From contig NZ_CAKLBU010000007.1 in the NCBI RefSeq assembly GCF_920984735.1, positions 148,545 to 212,544 of the forward strand: a stretch of 64,000 nt of DNA, written 5' to 3'. Positions 35,685-44,477 of this stretch are shown one piece after another. The notes beneath the pieces are model-generated. The model searched no databases. It was given only the letters and a program-made list of their open reading frames with translations, and had not been told where the DNA came from. This DNA is from Pedobacter sp. Leaf250 (lineage in GTDB: Bacteria; Bacteroidota; Bacteroidia; Sphingobacteriales; Sphingobacteriaceae). The position numbers and the translations under genes were made by a program. Each line of letters starts with the position of its first letter. Position 1 is the first letter of the stretch.

Positions 35685-36703
35685 TGGGCAGAAAGATAAT
35701 ATTATTGATGTTTTTATTGGTATCGCCGCTTTTTTTATTGGCGCAAGATCATATTTACTCGCAGTTTTACAACTCGCCAATTTACCTTAACCCAGCTCTA
35801 ACCGGACAATTTGAGGGCGATATCCGTTTTAATGCACTGTATAGAAATCAATGGTCGGGTTTGGCCAGCGATTATTCTTATATGAGCGCCTCCGGCGATT
35901 TAAACCTCGACAGAATAAATAGTGGCGTAGGAATTATCTTTAATAGAAGCACAGAAGGGACGGCTTATTTAGTGAAGAATAATGTCGCTGCAAGCTATTC
36001 ATACATTATAAACGGCGATGACTTTGCACTTTCTTTTGGATTGCAAGCCGGCGTTACCAATCAAAAATTAAATTGGGACAAGCTTGTTTTTGGAGATCAA
36101 ATTGGTATTGGCACTGGTTACATGCCAGGCAGTATTTCTGGGGCTGAAAGACCGAGTATTGATAGCAGATTTTATCTGGATGCCAATGCCGGAACCAATC
36201 TGGTTTATGGCAAATTCATGCTGGGTGTAGCAGCACATCACATTAATCGCCCTGACGAATCCTTATCTGGTTTTCAAACTAAATTACCGATGCGGATTTC
36301 AGCAAATATGAGTTATAAACTTACTCTGATTCCCGATCAATACGATAGAGATGGTAGCTACCTTATTCCTTCTGTGGTGGTTTACAAACAACAAAATATC
36401 ACATCTTATAGCTTGGGCATGCAATACAAATATGCCGGTATAAATGCTGGAATTTGGTACCGCGGAGGCAGCAATGCTGGAGGAAATGACGCGATTGTAT
36501 TGTCTGTAATCTTCGATATTTTTAATCGAAAAACCAATGGCGAAAAATTCAGGGTTGGGATTAGCCATGACGCTACCTCATCAAAAATTAACTATTCCAA
36601 TACGGGAGGAACTTCAGAAATTGGCTTAGGCTACGAAAAATATTTCCAAAATAGTTCTAATGCGGGGCGGGCAAATGGCTTAAGATGCTACGATTTTTAT
36701 TAA
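35681..36703 (+). CDS. PorP/SprF family type IX secretion membrane protein
   Basis: 340 residues, an outer-membrane beta-barrel family that tethers or helps export the adjacent type B substrate. A signal peptide (about 1-22, ending FLLAQ) is followed by the family hallmark DHIYSQFYNSPIYLNPALTG and NALYRNQWSGL, then alternating strands typical of a porin. The start overlaps the adhesin stop (ATGA), so the two are translationally coupled. Confidence 0.93.
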   Translation: MMGRKIILLMFLLVSPLFLLAQDHIYSQFYNSPIYLNPALTGQFEGDIRFNALYRNQWSGLASDYSYMSASGDLNLDRINSGVGIIFNRSTEGTAYLVKNNVAASYSYIINGDDFALSFGLQAGVTNQKLNWDKLVFGDQIGIGTGYMPGSISGAERPSIDSRFYLDANAGTNLVYGKFMLGVAAHHINRPDESLSGFQTKLPMRISANMSYKLTLIPDQYDRDGSYLIPSVVVYKQQNITSYSLGMQYKYAGINAGIWYRGGSNAGGNDAIVLSVIFDIFNRKTNGEKFRVGISHDATSSKINYSNTGGTSEIGLGYEKYFQNSSNAGRANGLRCYDFY

Positions 36704-36726
36704 TTTGGCTTTGTTAATTCAAAGTA

Positions 36727-37386
36727 ATGAACGATATTTTAGATAACAACCATTTCATTACCCAAAGTGAGGTTAATAAATTTTTATTGGCTACACTATT
36801 ATGTGGTTTAATTGGTGCAGAACGCGAATACAGAAGTAAATCTGCTGGTTTAAAAACCATGATGATGATCGGTTTGGGTTCAACATTGTTTACCATTCTA
36901 TCTATTAAGATCGGGTTAAGCAGTCAAGATCGTATTGCATCCAATATTGTAACAGGCATTGGTTTTTTAGGCGCTGGTGTTATCTTTAAAGAAGAAAACC
37001 GGGTTAAAGGCCTAACTACAGCTTGTATCATTTGGATTGTTGCGGCCATCGGAATGGCCATTGGAAGTGGTTATTATGAACAAGCCATTGGCGTTACCGG
37101 AGTGGTTTTACTTGCCTTAATTATCTTTCCATTTTTAGAAGAAGTTGGCGATCGCCGGTTTACCAAGAGGGTTTATCGGATTGTTAAAAGACAACATACG
37201 CATGGCGATTTAGAAAGTTATGAGGAAGTTTTTAGAGAAAATAAATTAAAGCCACAACGCGGAAAACACCAATTGGTAAATAATATTATCACCGGCAACT
37301 GGACTGCAACAGGAACACCCAATAATCATCAGAAGTTTGTAGAACAGATGTTGAAAGATAAGGATATTATTGAGTTTGATTTTTAG
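36727..37386 (+). CDS. MgtC/SapB family membrane protein
   Basis: 219 residues. The MgtC signature is clear: LLCGLIGAEREYRSKSAGLKTMMMIGLGSTLFT and VTGIGFLGAGVIFKEENRVKGLTTA, spread over four to five TM helices (about 1-140), with a C-terminal cytoplasmic domain. The family is tied to magnesium limitation and acid or host stress. It starts 23 nt after the PorP/SprF gene and converges on the RDD gene, with the two stops only 4 nt apart. Confidence 0.9.
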   Translation: MNDILDNNHFITQSEVNKFLLATLLCGLIGAEREYRSKSAGLKTMMMIGLGSTLFTILSIKIGLSSQDRIASNIVTGIGFLGAGVIFKEENRVKGLTTACIIWIVAAIGMAIGSGYYEQAIGVTGVVLLALIIFPFLEEVGDRRFTKRVYRIVKRQHTHGDLESYEEVFRENKLKPQRGKHQLVNNIITGNWTATGTPNNHQKFVEQMLKDKDIIEFDF

Positions 37387-37390
37387 GATT

Positions 37391-37888
37391 TTATTCGAAC
37401 TTTTTAACAACGGTAAATAAGTTTGCACTTTCTTGTTGTAGCGCAACCTTTTTTTCTTCCACAACCATTGTGTCAGACCACACATCATGCCAAGGAGTAG
37501 ATGGTGTTCCCAACGCACTAAAGGCATTAAATGGAATTACTCTAATGAGGTTTCTAGTGAATGATTTTTCGAAACTAATATCAGTTCCATCAATATTTAC
37601 TGCTTTTGTTTTAGTGATGAACTTGCCTATTGATTTACCATTTAACATGGCTTCTGTAAATGCCATCATTATACCGTAAAAAACCATAGCAACAATACGG
37701 CTAATGATTCCATTATCTAAATAGTCGACGATTTCTGGATCAATTAATGCTACTATTATAGCAAGAATAACCAATAGTAAATAAGTTACAACGGAATCTA
37801 TAATATAATTGGCCAATCTTAATCCAGAGGATGCACGACAATAACGGTAATCAACCTTATCATACGGATTTTGAGTATCGAAGTTCAT
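37391..37888 (-). CDS. RDD-family membrane protein
   Basis: 165 residues with the RDD layout: the first conserved Arg/Asp region ASSGLRLANYIIDSVVTYLLLVI (TM1), a second TM pair near 65-90, and a later NGKSIGKFITKTKAVN segment typical of the family. The function is unknown; members are small integral membrane proteins, some linked to ion exchange. It is convergent with the MgtC gene, with no room for a separate terminator. Confidence 0.82.
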   Translation of the reverse strand: MNFDTQNPYDKVDYRYCRASSGLRLANYIIDSVVTYLLLVILAIIVALIDPEIVDYLDNGIISRIVAMVFYGIMMAFTEAMLNGKSIGKFITKTKAVNIDGTDISFEKSFTRNLIRVIPFNAFSALGTPSTPWHDVWSDTMVVEEKKVALQQESANLFTVVKKFE

Positions 37889-37973
37889 TAGAGTACATTA
37901 AATTTATAAACCAAGATAGCTAATTTTGATTCCGCACTAAAAAATTAGCGTAAAAAGTTCAAAAAACAAATCA

Positions 37974-37981
37974 TAGCTTTG
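37974..37981 (+). promoter_or_regulatory. Probable -7 element for sdaA
   Basis: TAGCTTTG matches TANNTTTG exactly, 17 nt before the ATG at 37999. The -33 position has TTC rather than TTG. Confidence 0.45.
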
Positions 37982-37998
37982 TGTAACTAACTATCTTC

Positions 37999-39426
37999 AT
38001 GATTAAGGAACAGATTTCAGTTTTCGATATTTTTAAAATAGGCATCGGCCCATCAAGTTCGCATACACTTGGTCCGTGGAGGGCTGCACAACAGTTTACC
38101 GCATCGCTTACACAACAAGGATTTCTTGCCGATGTAGAAATGGTAAAAATATTGCTTTACGGATCACTTGCCAAAACAGGCAAAGGCCACGGAACTGATG
38201 TTGCTATATTGTTGGGCTTAACTGGAGCAGATCCGGTAACGTTTGATGTTGATGCCGTTACGCCGACTTTTGAAAGCATTCAAAAAGATAAAAAACTAAA
38301 TCTTGCAGGTAACCTGACTATCGATTTTGATTACGATAATGATCTGTTATTCCTTTTTGCCGAAAGCCTGCCGTTTCATCCAAATGCCGTTACTTTTCAG
38401 GCGTTTTTAAAAAATGGCAAAGCTTTTTCCGAAACTTATTATTCTATTGGCGGAGGTTTCGTTGTTAAAGATGGCGAAGATAATAGTTTAAAACCCCAGG
38501 TAGATTTACCTTTTCCGGTAGAAAAAGCAAAAGAGTTGTTGCATTGGTGTTTATCAACCGGATTAAAAGTGAGCGAAATTGTATTGGAAAATGAAACGGC
38601 TTGGCGACCAGAATCTGTTACCAAAGCAGGCATTCTTCAGCATTTTGCGGTAATGAGAGATTGCATTTACCGTGGCTGCCATACCACAGGCTTTTTGCCA
38701 GGTGGATTGGATGTTGCCCGAAGAGCATTTCCATTAAACAAAAGGTTAATAGGCAAATCTGAATATAGCGATTACACTTCATGGGTAGAGGCCATTAAAA
38801 AAGGCGGCAACGGATTCAATTATATTTTAGACTGGGTGAGTTGTTTCGCACTTGCAGTTAACGAAGAAAATGCTTCATTCGGAAGGGTGGTAACTGCACC
38901 AACAAATGGCGCTGCTGGTGTTATCCCAGCGGTTTTGCAATATTTTATTACCTTTTGCGATGGTTATACTGATGAGAAAATCATTCAGTTTATCGCATGT
39001 GCATCAGAGGTTGGTAGCATTTTCAAAAAAGGTGCAACTATTTCTGCTGCGATGGGCGGCTGTCAGGCAGAAATTGGTGTTTCATCAGCAATGGCGGCCG
39101 CTGCACTAACAGAATGTTTGGGTGGTTCTCAACGGCAAGTTTTAATGGCTGCAGAAATTGCTATGGAACATCATTTAGGTTTAACCTGCGATCCGATTGG
39201 CGGACTGGTGCAAATCCCATGCATAGAGAGGAACACCATGGGAGCAATTAAAGCCATTACCGCAAGTCAGTTGGCGCTGCAAAGTAATCCCGACAAAGCA
39301 AAAGTAAGTTTAGATGCCGTAGTAAATACGATGTGGGAAACAGCTTTGGATATGAATGCGAAATATAAAGAAACATCTGATGGTGGCCTGGCAACCAACA
39401 TTCCGATTAGTTTACCAGAGTGTTAA
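37999..39426 (+). CDS. sdaA: L-serine ammonia-lyase (iron-sulfur dependent)
   Basis: 475 residues in a single chain: beta domain first ([22 protein letters not shown], residues ~8-29), then the alpha catalytic domain (~190-470, with [17 protein letters not shown]). Cluster-ligand cysteines are likely those in [18 protein letters not shown] and IPCIERN. Deaminates serine to pyruvate. It stands alone with its own promoter and is followed by a 480-nt repeat-rich gap. Confidence 0.95.
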   Translation: MIKEQISVFDIFKIGIGPSSSHTLGPWRAAQQFTASLTQQGFLADVEMVKILLYGSLAKTGKGHGTDVAILLGLTGADPVTFDVDAVTPTFESIQKDKKLNLAGNLTIDFDYDNDLLFLFAESLPFHPNAVTFQAFLKNGKAFSETYYSIGGGFVVKDGEDNSLKPQVDLPFPVEKAKELLHWCLSTGLKVSEIVLENETAWRPESVTKAGILQHFAVMRDCIYRGCHTTGFLPGGLDVARRAFPLNKRLIGKSEYSDYTSWVEAIKKGGNGFNYILDWVSCFALAVNEENASFGRVVTAPTNGAAGVIPAVLQYFITFCDGYTDEKIIQFIACASEVGSIFKKGATISAAMGGCQAEIGVSSAMAAAALTECLGGSQRQVLMAAEIAMEHHLGLTCDPIGGLVQIPCIERNTMGAIKAITASQLALQSNPDKAKVSLDAVVNTMWETALDMNAKYKETSDGGLATNIPISLPEC

Positions 39427-39642
39427 CTAACTAAATTTTCTTTATTGAAGCGCAGTTTTTGTGCTTATCGGAAACATTCATCCCGCCAATGCTACAATCT
39501 TTTGGTTATGGCATATGTGGTTTTTAAATGTAATGCTACCAAAAGTATTTCCGCGTATGTCGGGGCTATGAAACACAGACAGTAGCACTTGGGCTGGTTT
39601 CCTTGCAAAATGCCTTCAGGTTTAGCCAATGCACACCATGCC

Positions 39643-39738
39643 CGTCATTTCGACCGTAGTGGAGAAATCTTTTAAACAAGGTATAAGGATTTAGGTTCAC
39701 TAAGCACTTCGTGGTGCCCGGCTTCCCTTGAAATGACG
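39643..39738. repeat. 96-nt element with CGTCATTTC / GAAATGACG termini
   Basis: CGTCATTTC (39643-39651) and its reverse complement GAAATGACG (39730-39738) bound the element. The left end, read on minus, gives AAAAGATTTCTC-N11-AAATGACG, the same core as the copy at 27162-27192. Confidence 0.6.
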
Positions 39739-39813
39739 ATTTTGGCACAGGTTATTAATTCTTAAATCGTGTTACCTGCAAATGCCTTTGTTTATAAACC
39801 TGATATAAATGGA

Positions 39814-39844
39814 AAGCCCGCAAGCGAGGTACGAGTGCGGACTT
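39814..39844. repeat. Hairpin-forming intergenic repeat (AAGCCCGCA ... TGCGGACTT)
   Basis: AAGCCCGCA (39814-39822) pairs with TGCGGACTT (39836-39844) at 8 of 9 positions around a 13-nt loop. It is GC-rich against the local background and lacks a T tract. Confidence 0.55.
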
Positions 39845-39906
39845 GCAATGTTAGCAGGACTACAAGCCGCCAAATGCACAGAAACGTTCGTTTTCAAAAA
39901 AAATAA

Positions 39907-40818
39907 TTAAAACAGGTTTGTTTGCGTTAAAATCAACCACCAAACACCAGTGGTAATAAACGAAAGTAAAATTCCCATTCCAACTACCAAATTAGAAACT
40001 TTTGGGTTTAAATTATATTGATCAGCCACTAGTCCGGCGGTAAGCAAAGTTGGCATTGCCATTTCGAAGATGGTAATTCTGGCAATCATTCCGCTTATCC
40101 CTAAAATTAAAGCTATCATCAAGATGGAAAGCGGTGCTAAAATCAATTTGTATAATAAAGCAAAGCTGATGTGTTTGATTTCGCTAAACCAGCCACCAAA
40201 TTTAAGCTGTAAGCCAATTGAAAATAAGGCCAATGGGCCAACAGTTCCAGATAATTTATCTAACAAAGCATCGAAAGATGAAAGGTTAAAGAATCGGGGT
40301 AAGGTTAATGCTAAAACACAGCCGAGTAACGGAGGAAATGATAGCACTTTTTTCAAAATCAGATTTACACTTAATTTTTGTTGTTGCGAAGAACGTATGG
40401 CAACGATAATCCCAATCGTTGATAACAATGCGAAAGTAATCTGATCGCAAATAATGGCGGTAGCAATTTCCTTCTCACTAAAATATGCGATAATTAACGG
40501 GAAGCCAATAAACGATGTATTACTTAACGAACTTACCAGCTTTAAACCACCAGAAGTAGCACGACTTACTTTACTAAACTTTGCATAAATGGTAACGAAA
40601 AGCCATCCTAATAGCCATACGCAAATTGGCGCAAAAACTGGGAAAAACAGATCTTTAGTCCAGGCAATGTGCGGCAAATATTTAAATGAAGTAGCTGGAA
40701 GTGCGATGTAAATAATCCAGGCATTAATGCCTTTATGGGCATCTTTAGGCAACGATTTACTTTTTCTAAAAAGAATACCAGCAATGATGCATAAACCAAT
40801 AAGAATGAAATTTGCCAT
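39907..40818 (-). CDS. AEC-family (auxin efflux carrier-like) transporter
   Basis: 303 residues with about ten hydrophobic helices in two halves of five, as in the AEC/bile-acid transporter fold. Family-like segments: FILIGLCIIAGILFRKSKSL at the N-terminus, GLKLVSSLSNTSFIGFPLI near residue 95 and MAMPTLLTAGLVADQYNLNP near 255. Likely exports small organic acids; the substrate cannot be told. A terminator separates it from the upstream helicase gene. Confidence 0.88.
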   Translation of the reverse strand: MANFILIGLCIIAGILFRKSKSLPKDAHKGINAWIIYIALPATSFKYLPHIAWTKDLFFPVFAPICVWLLGWLFVTIYAKFSKVSRATSGGLKLVSSLSNTSFIGFPLIIAYFSEKEIATAIICDQITFALLSTIGIIVAIRSSQQQKLSVNLILKKVLSFPPLLGCVLALTLPRFFNLSSFDALLDKLSGTVGPLALFSIGLQLKFGGWFSEIKHISFALLYKLILAPLSILMIALILGISGMIARITIFEMAMPTLLTAGLVADQYNLNPKVSNLVVGMGILLSFITTGVWWLILTQTNLF

Positions 40819-40843
40819 GGTGAGCGCAAAAATATTGATAAAG

Positions 40844-40871
40844 AAAACGCCAATTAATTAATCGGCGTTTT
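40844..40871 (-). terminator. Terminator after the DEAD-box helicase gene
   Basis: AAAACGCC / GGCGTTTT (40844-40851 and 40864-40871) encloses an AT-rich loop. On the minus strand the stem runs into TTTTCTTT. It lies between the helicase stop and the AEC start; on plus it also ends in T5. Confidence 0.8.
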
Positions 40872-40877
40872 TATAAT

Positions 40878-42113
40878 TTATGAAGTAGGGCTACTTGGCT
40901 TTGGTTTTTTCTTGTGCCAAACCTTTTTCTTGCCATTATTTCTTGGATGTGCAGGCCGCTTTTCCTCAACATGCGTAATCTCCATTGTAGAAACATGTTC
41001 AGGCAAAGTCATTCGGGGCACTTCTTTTTCAATCAACTTTTCGATATTATCAAACTTGCGTTTGTCTCTTCCATTAACCAATGTAATGGCCGTTCCTTTT
41101 GTGGCCGCTCTTGCTGTTCTACCGATACGGTGTACATAATCTGCAGGATCGCCAGGAACATCGTAGTTAATAACCAAATCAACGCCTTCCACATCAATCC
41201 CGCGAGATAAAACATCCGTTCCGATGATAATCGGAAGTCTTCTGTTTTTAAACGCCAATAAAATATCTTCCCGTTCTTTCTGGCCTAAATCAGAGTGAAA
41301 GGCTTCAGCTTTAATCTTTAGAGATTTGAAAGTTTTATATAATGCTTTTACTTTTTCTTTAGTTGAGGCGAAAATAATGGCACTTTTATAAGTTTCATCT
41401 TTGAAAATATCTGTTAATAAAGCCTGTTTCTGTTGATCGTGAATATTGTAAGCTTGCTGATCAATTCCTTCGGCTGGTTTTGCTATTGAAATGGTAATCT
41501 GTTGCGGTTCATGTAAAATACTGCCAGCCATTTTCCTGATTTTTGGCGCCATGGTTGCTGAGAAAAGAAGCGTTTGTCTTTTCTTAGGAAGATAACTTAC
41601 AATGCGCATAATGTCATCATAAAAACCCATATCAAGCATCCGGTCGGCTTCATCTAAAATCAGGTGTTGCAAGTGCTCCAATTTTAAAACACCAGATGAT
41701 AAATGCGCCATCAAACGGCCAGGTGTTGCAATAATGATGTCCACACCATCACGCATCGAACGTTTTTGCTGCTCATACGCAATTCCATCTCCACCACCAT
41801 AAACTGCCAAAGAGCTGATGTTGGTGAAATATGCCAATGCTTCAACCTGTAAATCAATCTGTTGTGCAAGTTCTCGTGTTGGCGCTAAAATCAAAGTATT
41901 GTTATGGCGATCTGTAGCACGACTGATTTTTTCCATCACCGGCAACAGGTAACTTGCTGTTTTTCCAGTTCCGGTTTGTGCACAGGCAATAAGATCATGA
42001 TTATCTAAAATTACAGGAATGGCTTGTTCTTGTATGGGAGTAGCGCTTTTATACCCCATGGCCATCAGGCCTTCGTGTAAATCGGGGTTAAAATTAAAGT
42101 CGTTAAAATTCAA
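40878..42113 (-). CDS. DEAD-box RNA helicase (RhlE-like)
   Basis: 411 residues with the full motif set: Q motif (GYKSATPIQEQAIP), motif I AQTGTGKT, PTRELAQQ, DEAD in LILDEADRMLDMGF, SAT in LLFSATMAP, and motif VI HRIGRTARAATKG. A short basic C-terminal tail (KKKVWHKKKPKPSS) is typical of cold-shock-associated helicases in ribosome assembly or mRNA turnover. A complete promoter precedes it. Confidence 0.94.
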   Translation of the reverse strand: MNFNDFNFNPDLHEGLMAMGYKSATPIQEQAIPVILDNHDLIACAQTGTGKTASYLLPVMEKISRATDRHNNTLILAPTRELAQQIDLQVEALAYFTNISSLAVYGGGDGIAYEQQKRSMRDGVDIIIATPGRLMAHLSSGVLKLEHLQHLILDEADRMLDMGFYDDIMRIVSYLPKKRQTLLFSATMAPKIRKMAGSILHEPQQITISIAKPAEGIDQQAYNIHDQQKQALLTDIFKDETYKSAIIFASTKEKVKALYKTFKSLKIKAEAFHSDLGQKEREDILLAFKNRRLPIIIGTDVLSRGIDVEGVDLVINYDVPGDPADYVHRIGRTARAATKGTAITLVNGRDKRKFDNIEKLIEKEVPRMTLPEHVSTMEITHVEEKRPAHPRNNGKKKVWHKKKPKPSSPTS

Positions 42114-42136
42114 TCTGTTATGTTTATGTATTTTAG

Positions 42137-42168
42137 CAAAAGTACCTCAAATTACGGCGAATAGCAAA
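42137..42168 (-). promoter_or_regulatory. Promoter of the DEAD-box helicase gene
   Basis: On the minus strand: TTTG (42168-42165), 20 nt, then TACTTTTG (42144-42137), 23 nt before the ATG at 42113. A complete Bacteroidetes-type promoter. Confidence 0.65.
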
Positions 42169-42257
42169 CGCCAATCTACCATGAATTTAGAAATGCGAAA
42201 TGGCCTGTTTTATTGGCCATTTTTCGATTTTAAAATGTGCGTTTTTAAACCTTTGGC

Positions 42258-42323
42258 ATCCAGCAGTCCCGCCCTCTGCTATAGCCCTCGCCGAAAAAGC
42301 TCGGGCTGCCGCTGCGGTCGGGT
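42258..42323. repeat. GC-rich palindromic intergenic element
   Basis: Runs from CAGCAGTCCCG to GCGGTCGGG. Nested complements include CCCG with CGGG at the ends and AGCCC (42283-42287) with GGGCT (42303-42307) around a GAAAAA-containing loop. No T tract follows. Confidence 0.5.
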
Positions 42324-42413
42324 TTAGAAACATTTTAAGTATACCAATAACGACAAAGTTAGCCTAGGCTTCTGATTTGAAAACCTTAAAAAAAAGCATC
42401 AATACTTTATTTA

Positions 42414-42489
42414 TAGCCCCGGGTGAAGCGTTACCCTGCAGCGAAGGAAGCATGACGAAGCGAAGCGTAAAGCGGAAAACGGGAGCATA
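42414..42489. repeat. GC-rich intergenic element (AGCCCCGGG ... CGGGAGC)
   Basis: Begins TAGCCCCGGGTGAAGCG and ends AAAGCGGAAAACGGGAGC, with complementary CCCCG and CGGG ends and a GAAG/GCGAAG-rich centre. This layout recalls a repeat family I have seen between genes of other Bacteroidetes; its function is not known. Confidence 0.5.
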
Positions 42490-42616
42490 CTTTAACCTGT
42501 GTAGTGCCACTGCGCTTCAAAAATAGCTGAATGATGAAAACCAATTTCGCTTAAACCTGTCCTTACTGGAAAATATTTTTTATACTTGAGGATATTTATC
42601 ATAGCTACCCAATTTT

Positions 42617-43195
42617 TTGAAGTTTATAAAAAACATAGCTGGGATTAACCAGAAAGATGATGCAGATTTAATTGCCGAGTACAAAAGCACCGGCGATTTA
42701 GATGCATTGGGTACGCTTTATAATAAATATATGCACCTGGTATTTGGGGTTTGCCTTAATTATTTTAAGGATGAGGAGCTGAGCAAAGATGCAGTAATGC
42801 AGATTTTTGAAGAACTGGTTAAAAAACTTAAAATTCATGAAGTGCAGAATTTTAAAAGCTGGCTACATGTTTTAACGCGAAACCATTGCTTAATGGCGTT
42901 GAGAAAATCGTCCAAGCAAAATAACGTTTCTATAGACGATACTTTTGTGGAAAACAGCGAGTTTGTGCATCTGGATATTGACGACACAAAAGAAACGCAG
43001 CTCACCATAATGGAAAAGTGCATGGAAACCTTGCCCGAAGAACAACGGAAAAGCGTAGATTTATTTTACCTTCAGGAGAAGTGCTATAAAGAAGTGGCCG
43101 ACATTACAGGCTATGATATGCTTAAGGTGAAAAGCTATATCCAAAATGGAAAGAGGAATTTAAAGATTTGTATAGAGAAAAATAGTAGTGAATAA
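42617..43195 (+). CDS. ECF-type RNA polymerase sigma factor (TTG start)
   Basis: 192 residues. Region 2 is near 25-65 (LGTLYNKYMHLVFGVCLNYFKDEELSKDAVMQIFEEL) and region 4 near 130-185 (METLPEEQRKSVDLFYLQEKCYKEVADITGYDMLKVKSYIQNG). The only plausible start before region 2 is TTG at 42617 (KFIKNIAGINQ); the first in-frame ATG falls inside region 2. The stop overlaps the GTG start of the next gene by 8 nt, the usual sigma/anti-sigma coupling. Confidence 0.9.
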   Translation: MKFIKNIAGINQKDDADLIAEYKSTGDLDALGTLYNKYMHLVFGVCLNYFKDEELSKDAVMQIFEELVKKLKIHEVQNFKSWLHVLTRNHCLMALRKSSKQNNVSIDDTFVENSEFVHLDIDDTKETQLTIMEKCMETLPEEQRKSVDLFYLQEKCYKEVADITGYDMLKVKSYIQNGKRNLKICIEKNSSE

Positions 43196-44477
43196 CGATT
43201 GGTTAGATATTGACGTGCTGGAAGATTACCTTGACGGTAAGCTTGACGCTAAGGCTATGCACTTTGTGGAGCGCCAGGCATTGGAAGATCCTTTTATAGC
43301 CGAAGCGTTGGAAGGGTTAAAGCAATCGCCAAAGCGTAAACAAACTTTATCTATTTTACAAAAACAACTTTACGATCGCATTTCGGAAAAACCTATTAAA
43401 CGTAAAATGTGGGGCATTACCACACATCGTTTAAGTATTGCCGCAACAGCTACAGTTGCTTTTATTGCGGTAAGTATTTTGTTTTTTATGCGTGAGACCA
43501 ATCGTAAAAATGCAGAAACCGCTGCCAGAAAGCAAGAAGGAGTTATTGTAAATTTAGATACCACAACCGAAGTTGCCATTACAAAACCAACTAACGGAGA
43601 CACAGCATTGGCCAATACAAAATCAGCATTAATTGATAAGGCCATTGTTGACGCCAAAACCGGTGATTTATCTAAAAATACAAAACAGACGCCTGTTGTA
43701 AAATCTGCAGATGAAGCTATAGTAGCAGAAACGAATAGTGAAGTGAATTTGAGCAAGGCTAAAGTTCAAATTCCATCTTCAGCTTACGAAGCTAAAAAAG
43801 CGTATAGTAAAAGTGACGCTGTTATTGCTGCAGCTCCGGCGGCGGCCTCAAACAATGTAGTATTTAGTGGAAATGTTATCGATCAAAGCAATGGTAAGCC
43901 CGTTGAAGGCGCTGTGGTTAAACTTGCTGGATCTAATAAAATAACTGCAACAGATTCTAAGGGATACTTTGCCCTGCCTGCAGACAGTACAGCTAAAGAC
44001 GAAGATTTATTAATTAACGCTATTGGCTTTAGAGAGCGTCCAATTACAAACGTAAATGATCCGAATGCGATAAGGAATGCCATGACGGGTGATAAATCAA
44101 TTAACGAAATTGCGGCTATAATGGGCTCTAATGGCCGTAAAAAAGAGAATATCCCGGCACCTAAAATTATGCTTCGGGCAGAGCAGAACCTGGATGGTAA
44201 ATCATTAACAGAAATTACAAAACCCGTTCCAGTTTCAACAATTAATTACAGCCAATATTTAGAGAATAACAATAAACTTTATAATGCTAAAGGACCTGAG
44301 CAATTTGTAATCTTGAGTTTCAAGGTGAAGAAAAATGGTCGCCCAACGAATGTGAAAGTTATAAAGCCATTAAATAACAAAGCTGATGCAGAGGCTAAAC
44401 GTCTTATTCAAACCGGACCAGACTGGGTATTACCTAAAAATGGAAATGATTTGGTAGAATTGAGCGTTAAGTTTTAG
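43188..44477 (+). CDS. Anti-sigma-like membrane protein with carboxypeptidase-regulatory and TonB-like domains
   Basis: 429 residues from GTG. The N-terminal ~80 residues (LEDYLDGKLDAKAMHFVERQALEDPFIAEALEGL) are an acidic helical cytoplasmic domain like anti-sigma factors. One TM helix (about 85-103, RLSIAATATVAFIAVSILFF) leads to a periplasmic part: a low-complexity linker, a CarboxypepD_reg-like beta sandwich (about 225-285, FSGNVIDQSNGKPVEGAVVKL) and a C-terminal TonB-like domain (about 365-429, FKVKKNGRPTNVKVIKPLN). The layout suggests a sensor that reads an envelope signal and holds the sigma factor; that is inferred from domain order. Confidence 0.8.
   Translation: MNNDWLDIDVLEDYLDGKLDAKAMHFVERQALEDPFIAEALEGLKQSPKRKQTLSILQKQLYDRISEKPIKRKMWGITTHRLSIAATATVAFIAVSILFFMRETNRKNAETAARKQEGVIVNLDTTTEVAITKPTNGDTALANTKSALIDKAIVDAKTGDLSKNTKQTPVVKSADEAIVAETNSEVNLSKAKVQIPSSAYEAKKAYSKSDAVIAAAPAAASNNVVFSGNVIDQSNGKPVEGAVVKLAGSNKITATDSKGYFALPADSTAKDEDLLINAIGFRERPITNVNDPNAIRNAMTGDKSINEIAAIMGSNGRKKENIPAPKIMLRAEQNLDGKSLTEITKPVPVSTINYSQYLENNNKLYNAKGPEQFVILSFKVKKNGRPTNVKVIKPLNNKADAEAKRLIQTGPDWVLPKNGNDLVELSVKF

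Larger units (their letters stand above)
39427..39906. other. 480-nt repeat-bearing gap between sdaA and the AEC transporter gene
   Basis: No gene is seen. It contains a 96-nt element with 9-bp terminal inverted repeats (39643-39738) and a hairpin repeat (39814-39844). The rest, including a GC-richer stretch near 39555-39640, is unexplained. A 60-residue minus-strand open frame here overlaps the repeat and is not protein-like. Confidence 0.65.
42114..42616. other. 503-nt divergent gap with two GC-rich elements
   Basis: Holds the helicase promoter (42137-42168), a GC-rich palindromic element (42258-42323) and a second GC-rich element (42414-42489). No gene is recognisable. The elements differ sharply in base composition from the flanking AT-rich sequence. 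Confidence 0.65.
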
